Part shown: piece by piece, positions 55,835 to 64,000 of the stretch
How the letters are laid out: each line of letters begins with the position of its first letter
How positions within the stretch are numbered: the stretch's first letter is position 1
Origin: Corticium candelabrum
Taxonomy: Eukaryota > Porifera > Homoscleromorpha > Homosclerophorida > Plakinidae
Assembly: GCF_963422355.1 (NCBI RefSeq)
Contig: NC_085093.1
Span: 6,066,325 to 6,130,324, forward strand
Length of the DNA: 64,000 nt
Reading direction: 5' to 3'
Translations under genes and position numbers: made by a program
The notes under the pieces: model-generated
What the model was told of the DNA's origin: nothing
Databases searched by the model: none
What the model saw: only the letters and a program-made list of their open reading frames with translations

Positions 55835-56925
55835 TTATGGTGCTGGGTAACGCTGGTGTATATACCTGGCCAGATCTTCTCTAATATTAGTACCAGATTC
55901 AATTATATCTACATCATCCCAGTCTGCTGGTGGTGGGAGTTCCTTAAAATCATGCAGGTTTGCCAACACATCTTCATAAAAACATTTGTATCGCTCGCAG
56001 ATATTGTACAAACCACAGCAGACGGTTGCAACCTTGGCTGCAAAGATTAGATCATTTAACAGTGTTTTAGATATTACTCTCCAACGACCCTTTAGATGCC
56101 CAATGCCTGATCCACAACTCGCCTAGTTCTAATAACGGCGTATTTGAAGCTCTTCTGGTACGGGAGCAGATTATCTCCTTCAAACACTTCATAACAGTGG
56201 CGCCAAGAGGAAATGCTGCACCAGCCACTAGATATAGCCTTAGCTTCATTCGACGGATCGTCCTGTTAAATACTGAGAAAGCCACTGGTTAGAATCAATC
56301 ATTTGTTTCAATTTGCTGTTTTTGTAGCAATAGGAGTCTCCTAAAGACACAGGCCTTCCAGCATTAACATTTACAGAAATGCCTCGTGCATCCACAGTTC
56401 CCAGCACAATAATAAAAAATCGCTTATAGCAAAAGTAGGTTTCACCATACAAAGTCGGTATATTTATCTCCATGAAAGTACCATCTATTGATTCAGCACA
56501 ATGGGGTAAGAAGCACAATGATTCAAAGTCTACAACCACCTGTATAAGCTTGTCTTCAGTTGGAAAGACAATAGATTTGAAAACCATATGCTTGCGTAAA
56601 ACGCTGATACCAGTATGAACAATTACAACAGCTGTTGAATTATCAATGGAAAACAGGGATGCCAAAAAATTGAATGACAAAAAATGAGCCAACCAGTATA
56701 TAAGGATAGCAAACCGTTTGGCACTGGGTACGGCATCTCTGAATATTGTACTTTGTTTTTGCATTCTTGTTCCGTAAAGATCGTGTAGAGCCCCAAACAC
56801 TCCCTTTGTCCTTCTAAATGAGGCAATGAACTGTTTCTCTTCCCAGTCTGAACAAAGTCGGCCAACTCTAGACCAAGAGCCACATACTTCATTCTCTCAA
56901 AAGCCCCACCTCTGGGAGACGACAA
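55835..56925 (-). pseudogene. Harbinger-2 transposase, broken
   Basis: Minus-strand blocks in order: GVFGALHDLYGTRMQKQSTI, FLASLFSIDNSTAVVIVHTG, FPTEDKLIQVVVDFESLCF, CAESIDGTFMEI (first Asp kept, AI changed to SI), VNAGRPVSLGDSYCYKNS (second Asp kept), RTRRVVDQALG (catalytic Glu reads Asp), and a tail VATVCCGLYNICERY ending at the stop at 55,835-55,837. Frameshifts near 56,260 and 56,090 and a stop near 56,095 break it. Inactive by sequence. Confidence 0.82.
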
Positions 56926-57238
56926 ATTCGTCTCTTTCTTTTAAATCCACCAAGAATCTGAACGTGGGTTTATCCCCCATAATCTATTCATTAGAAACGG
57001 TCGTGGCCGTGCACAGAGAGAGCGATACAAAAAGTAGTCACGTCTTTCTTCTTGTTTTGTGCTCCACTCGACTAAAATCTTTGAGATCTGCTATGGTTAC
57101 CATATGGAACACGAAAAGCGCTGCCAACAAGGCGCTCTCAAGCTCAAACGCCATCTAAGCCTTGATTTCAGACTAATAAAAGCATCGTTACCTTGCAGGT
57201 GTGACCCCGTTTGGCGGTGGTTTCATCAGCCATCGCCG

Positions 57239-57960
57239 TTACAAATGGGGATTATGTATGTATGTGGCAATATTTCGTAGCACTTGCCGGGCCAATTTCT
57301 TGATCAATATATTTTGAATTTGTGGACTTGTGTAGACATTCTTCTTTCGTTTCAGCCAGTGTGCTAGGTTAGGGTCTTTCTCACTCTGTAGACAAAGCAG
57401 CTGTTGTAGATTACCATCTGATTTATCTCCATCTCCTCTAAGAGCAAGACACTGCCTACTCAAGAATCTTAGACGACAGTACTTGAAGAAGCGCTTGTAG
57501 ATTGTTGATTTTCTGGACAGCATGTTCATGAGAAAGATGTTCTCTAACGTCCCAGGGTGGTGGCAGGAAGAGTGACAAGAACTTCAACTGCTTTACGATG
57601 AAACGTACTCTTTACTGGGTTTTTGAATCTTGTGGTTGCATTTTTCCAGTTTGAAAATCGACGAGTAACCTTACCAATGAATACAATTATAGACCAACAG
57701 CCTACTTCTGTATGTGCTAGAGTACTATCAAAAGCAGAATCCGGTTTAGATTTGATCGGTATGAGAGTCAATGCTTTCACGCACAGATGACAAAACACGA
57801 CGTCGTCAGCTACGTGGTAGTGAAGAAATGGCCATTGATGAAACCAAGACGGCCTGAAGCAACGCACCTCCGCCTTCTTCCCAAGGGGGCGTTTTGAAAA
57901 ATCGAAGTTCAGGGGTTGGTGATGCTGGTTAAGAACGGCTTGATCATCAGGAAAGACCTT
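57239..57960 (-). pseudogene. N-terminal fragment of a hAT (ZMYM-type) transposase
   Basis: Minus-strand text LNFDFSKRPLGKKAEVRCF, PSWFHQWPFLHYHVADDVVF with CHLC is a TTF-type zinc finger; SNWKNATTRFKNPVKSTFH follows. After a shift near 57,540 the core starts LSRQCLALRGDGDKSDGNLQ and KNVYTSPQIQNILI. It stops at about 57,250 with no catalytic blocks or dimerisation domain. It directly abuts the Harbinger-2 remnant. Confidence 0.78.
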
Positions 57961-58319
57961 CGATGTGCTGGTCGCTATACTTAGAAGATTTAGGACAAAT
58001 CCCGGATGTGCCTTCGAACCCTTCTACCCTTACACTGCATTCTTCCAGCTATTTCTGGTACGTATCTCAATGTTTACATAATGATCAATGTCCACTGTGA
58101 TTATTACAGTGTTCCGTGCTTGATAACGTAGACAGAATACAAAGTAAATAATATATTTTATTATCTATAGCTATATAACCGGAAGTCTACGCCATTCTGC
58201 CGCTGCTGAAACTACAGTTTCTGAAAAATGGTCCGGGGAATGCCGGACCTGCCGGACCGCTTGATACGGGCCTATAAAGACCTCGTTTGACCATCATGCA
58301 GGGGCATAGCGACACATAA
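57961..58319. other. No recognised gene
   Basis: Anonymous, partly AT-rich. A 'gccggacctgccggaccgc' block at about 58,238 and 'caggggcatagcg' at about 58,298 resemble the ends of the small hAT element at 36,176, but no paired terminus was found. Confidence 0.35.
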
Positions 58320-59230
58320 AATTATATTGTCACCGCCGTGGCTTAGTAGCTAGCGACAAAGTCTGCCACTACATGGTTTAATTGTTGTTCCAAACCGCAG
58401 TAACGACAGAAATTAATAAACCTTGTCTGTGCCTTTCTTTCTTATGATTACCTACCTTTCTCAATGAGAGTATGACTCGTTTTAGTCGTTAGGTAATTTC
58501 GACCAGGAGCGTAGCGTGGCATGAGCTAGACCGGGCACAGCCCATCATTTGGAGGTGTGATTATAAAAATTGTGGACAGTAGAATACGTGTGAGGACCAA
58601 AGTGGTATATACAGTATACACCACGCATTTCTTCTGTCTGGATATGCCGCTGATTCTACCGTATCATTCAATTAAAAGCCAATAAAAGTGAGCGTGTACA
58701 TAACGGTGGGCATTTTCCAAAACATCGTGAAGTTTAGTTCCCCATTTCTAGAGTTCTCGCTAAGCTCTTGTGCGGACTGGCAAACGGTCCGTCGGAGATG
58801 GCGTTTATTGCTTTCCTGGTAGTCATTGATTTTCACTAGTCGTGCTGTCTCGAGTTTGCGGTTACCGTAATGCTTGAAATCTATACCGAATTGGCTAGAC
58901 ATTGATCGCCGTGTTACCTCCGTGGATTAGTGGTTAGCCACAATGGCTACCACTCGATGATTTGAAAGTTCAAACCTTGCTGAAGACAGTAAATTATGAA
59001 ACTTGTTTGTATTTCTTTCTCGTGTTTCTCTAGTTCAGTCCAAGACAGTATAGCCCGTTTCAGTTGCTGGGGTGCTTCTGTGGTCTGGCAAACGGTCTGT
59101 TGACGATAACGTACGTCTAGCGCTATTCTGATAGTCATTGACATCCACTAGTTGTGCGGTCCCAAGTTTGCGGTCACCGCAATGCATGCAATCTATATCA
59201 AATTGGCTAGTAATTGCTCGCCTTGTTAAC
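58320..59230 (+). repeat. Two tandem units containing a tRNA-like pol III promoter (SINE-like)
   Basis: Unit 1 (58,320-58,905) and unit 2 (58,906-59,230) share a head, a tail (about 'cttgt(c/t)tgt..tttctttct') and a following 160-bp block (ctggcaaacggtc ... aattggctag). In unit 2 an A-box-like TGGATTAGTGG (58,923) and B-box-like GTTCAAACC (58,968) are 45 bases apart, the normal tRNA spacing. Unit 1 has TGGCTTAGTAGC (58,339) and GTTCCAAACC (58,387). The rest does not fold as an intact tRNA, so this is more likely a tRNA-derived SINE or a satellite made from one. Confidence 0.5.
58507..58744. other. Insertion within SINE-like unit 1
   Basis: Unit 1 is interrupted here relative to unit 2. The insert starts CAGGAGCGTAGCGTGGCATG, which resembles a hAT-type left end. 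A matching right end was not identified. Confidence 0.35.
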
Positions 59231-60597
59231 AAAAACAGAAACATGTACCCTGCTGGAATCACCTGCCGGCTTTTCGAGAACCCAGATGGCGTTACGACCC
59301 CAATTGCCCATCATGGAGTGGCTAACAACACATAGAAGCGGGAAGTGGGAAGAGCTCTTCGAGAATTTGTTTGCTATCCTGAGGTCCAACTAATCCTACA
59401 TCACGTGAGCGAATCTCTCTTAAAGACTTGTGAAATCATCATAAATCTGTTAAATATGGAACTTCTGTCCAAATTCAAGCGGGCTAGGACGCTATAGAAG
59501 AATCGTAATAGACTCGCCAGAATGGTTTTTGCGACAAGATGGTGGGTGATTTTACAGGTAATTGGTTAATTGGACTATACAGATAATTTTTTCATCATTC
59601 GAGTTTGATATTGAGCAGTATTGGGGCGACTGAGGTGCGCCATATTAAATCTGTCTTCCGACTGAAGCGTTACACCCAGGGTGAGATGTGCAGGACAGCT
59701 GAGCAACGGTGGCCACCCATATTAGGCGATACTGTCACATTGTGTCTCAAGAGGATATGAAACTGGAAGTATCCTGCACCAAATCGAGTTTATGGTTTAC
59801 GGATCAAGCGTAGCACGTGTCCTCGCGATCATTTGACTCGTAAGTACAATCTTTTATTTCAGGACCCTGACTCCGTGTCTGACAAGTTAACTCAGGGGAT
59901 AACCACCCACCTGATGCCAAAGAGAATGATAACACTGACTATCCCAGAAGTAACGGCCTATCACGTGTCTATCTGTCTTCAACAAGACCTCATCTCTGTT
60001 GTCAGACAGAGAAATCCTAGTCATTAGGTTTACGGAAACCTTAAGACATCCAAATAGAAAGGTTATCAGCAGGGTTCACTTGGTAAATAGGATCAGCTAT
60101 TGACTAATAAACTGCTTACCGAGGACTGCAAGACCAGCCGCAAGAATTTGAGCATGGCTTCGGCGCATGACCAGAAAAAGTATGACAGCGTACACCACAC
60201 AGCTGTTTGAGACATTGTGTTCAGCTGCGTCCGGTCTAGTCTTATGTAGGTTTTTGTGTGATGAAGTGTTGGAAGACATTGATGGTTCATGCCTCTGGGA
60301 CGGTGCCATCAATATATGAATTGTAATATTGCACACCACAGAGACTAAAAACTACCATCGAAATACTGATCTGGAAGCACGTCCAAGACAACGGGCAAGC
60401 AACAGATCGATGTACGTAGATAAAACGTCAATAAATTTGCACAGCACATGACTAATTCTACATACGCAAGGAGCAGGCAACAGCAAACTCTATTTTGTAG
60501 TGTAACATAATAAACTAATACTAGCTCTCTTCGAAATTCTGGTACCGCTAAACACTACTCGACAAACAACAGAGCCGAAAATTTGTTGTCAGTGTCA
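59231..60597. other. No recognised gene
   Basis: 3' flank of the SRCR gene. Short ORFs only (for example 59,833-60,027), none with a motif. A polyadenylation-type AATAAA context for the SRCR gene on the minus strand was not pinned down. Confidence 0.4.
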
Positions 60598-62834
<2,237 letters not shown>

Positions 62835-63319
62835 CTGTAAAAACAACGGTAAGAAACAGATATAGATATTAATAACCAAACTCAATGTAAGCAGCAAACT
62901 AGATAAGTTCTCTTCTACTTAGACAACTATATTTCGCAGTAAGTTGTAGAACTAACTAGAAATTGTGCAATAATTTAGTAACTAGCACAGCTACCCGTTC
63001 TTTCCTTGCGCTGAATAAATATTGCATTTTAACGTTTATGCAATCATTTATTTAGAATTAATGGGTACAGTACCTACAGAACATGAATCCTGGAAGAACA
63101 GGGCAGCCATATGATTATTTCTTCACAACCAGTAGTTAATTAATTATACAACTATTGCTATTCGTTATACTAACAACTGGCAAGGTTGCATTGTCTAGAT
63201 GCTTATATGTACATGCATGCAATAGTATATCACAGCATTACAGATTACTCCAAAAATATAAGCAAACAAGGCAACCAAGTGAAACCTTGCAGATCAGAAT
63301 GACCTCAACTATCCTCTTG
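62835..63319. other. Intronic or upstream sequence of the SRCR gene
   Basis: AT-rich. The exon at 62,747-62,834 has an acceptor, so more 5' exons must exist upstream, but none could be recognised here. Confidence 0.4.
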
Positions 63320-63986
63320 CCCAGGCCCTATTGCAAGCCCGGAGAGGAAAGCCTGGTACACGTTGTCTTCGCGTGAGCATATAAATTACCTCAAATCGGC
63401 GTAAAAATTGCGGGCATGCGGAACCGACGTTGTCTAGAATCTCCAGCAGATAGTGTCGCGCGCAATGACAGCGAACAGATTCCGTGATCTTCTTTGTCCG
63501 CTTTTTCGAATCAAATACACCAGTCCTGGCTGTCATGTGCCTGCAACCTCAATTTCCTGCTACAGCTCGAATGCACGGAGAAGGATATTGATCTGCGTGG
63601 AAGACCGGCTACTGTCTGTCGTAAAGATAGAAATTACCAAAATAGGCTGCAACTGCTGCTGTAGTCCTCCTCGCTAGGCAAACACTGTAAACAGCGTGAC
63701 TCGGTACGACTAGACATCGATCGCGAGAAACGGCAAATTCGACACTGTCACACATAAACAAGGTCAAAAATCGTCTAGTTGGATTACTTGACCTTGGGTC
63801 TAGATCTATAGCTTCATCAGCGCACGGAAGCTGTTTCACTGTCCGTTGCGGTTGTGCAACATTACCGGCTCGAAATTCTAAACAACGTCGAGTCCACATG
63901 TGTGCACGCATTACCCAGGTTTCGGGGTAATTCTTGCGCGCATGCGAAGCAAGGGTCTCTTCTCCGTGCGCGCAAGAGGGCCTGGG
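63320..63986. mobile_element. Foldback/MITE-like element with about 165-bp inverted ends
   Basis: Left arm 63,320-63,486 and right arm 63,823-63,986 are imperfect reverse complements. Shared blocks include CCCAGGCCCT, CGGAGA, AAATTACC/GAATTACC, CGACGTTGT, TAGAAT and TTCCGTG. The central about 330 bp has no ORF of note. Flanking bases show no clear target duplication (TTG on the left, TAC on the right). It lies upstream of or within the SRCR gene. Superfamily not determined. Confidence 0.72.
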
Positions 63987-64000
63987 TACGAGGTTAGATC

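Larger units (their letters stand above)
54517..56980. mobile_element. Harbinger-2: decayed PIF/Harbinger element, right end missing
   Basis: A left terminus-like GGCCGCGGCCACACTACG begins at 54,517 directly after TAA (54,514-54,516), the expected target type. Inside are the two Harbinger genes in convergent order, Myb/SANT-like on plus and transposase on minus, both broken. No reverse complement of the left end was found before the hAT fragment at 57,239, so the right end appears lost. It belongs to a different family from Harbinger-1, with different ends and different transposase blocks. Confidence 0.7.

Noticed and set aside
58908..58985. A functional tRNA gene
   Set aside because: A- and B-box-like words are present, but acceptor and anticodon stems do not pair convincingly.
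63060..63120. Cys-containing minus-strand segment as another SRCR gene exon
   Set aside because: It reads in more than one frame, lacks SRCR motifs, and no phase-compatible splice pair was found.

Overview
The window looks like a piece of an animal (metazoan) nuclear genome rather than a prokaryotic one. It has GT-AG introns with coding phase that fits across exons, CA microsatellites, and a two-domain scavenger-receptor (SRCR) membrane receptor. The rest is a dense mix of eukaryotic transposons. The repertoire (ZMYM-type hAT, Harbinger, piggyBac, Mutator-like, Gypsy, a Penelope-like piece and a Ginger-type tail) together with an SRCR receptor would suit a sponge or another early-branching animal. 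That placement is inference; nothing in the window fixes the species.

Layout. 1-2.1 kb: repeat fragments and a broken Tc1/IS630-type transposase gene on the minus strand. 2.1-5.2 kb: a hAT element with matching 15-bp ends and an open transposase. 5.3-9.6 kb: a duplicated segment interrupted by what looks like a complete Harbinger element (18-bp perfect ends, TAA target duplication, spliced transposase gene plus a convergent Myb/SANT partner). 9.4-11.5 kb: minus-strand retrotransposon tail pieces, then a CXC + Ulp1-protease + PHD gene tail of Ginger/KRBA2 type. 11.9-17.7 kb: minisatellite, Gypsy pol, a Penelope-like 5' part preceded by a hammerhead-ribozyme-like motif, a hAT N-terminal fragment and a shrunken Gypsy element. 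19.8-30.2 kb: three Gypsy copies and a decayed hAT gene, including a 1.7-kb segment present twice. 30.9-34.5 kb: two broken copies of a Mutator-like transposase. 36.2-36.7 kb: a small hAT deletion derivative. 37.7-46.8 kb: two tandem, intron-containing piggyBac copies, the second carrying a nested hAT element with an apparently intact spliced gene. 46.8-48.1 kb: second copy of the duplicated segment. 48.2-52.0 kb: a Gypsy element with a 3' LTR. 52-58 kb: Mutator-like, Harbinger and hAT remnants. 58.3-59.2 kb: tandem units with a tRNA-like pol III promoter. 60.6-62.8 kb: 3' half of the SRCR receptor gene (minus strand), the only confident host gene. 63.3-64.0 kb: a foldback element with about 165-bp inverted ends.

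How the parts relate. Few sequences appear to be host genes that work together. The interest lies in the nesting, in the paired 'filled' and 'empty' sites that document insertions (Harbinger at 6.1-9.1 kb against 47.6 kb; hAT at 42.1-45.4 kb against 39.76 kb), and in three elements whose genes still look open: hAT-1, Harbinger-1 and hAT-2. All functional statements come from motifs read by eye; no database search was run.
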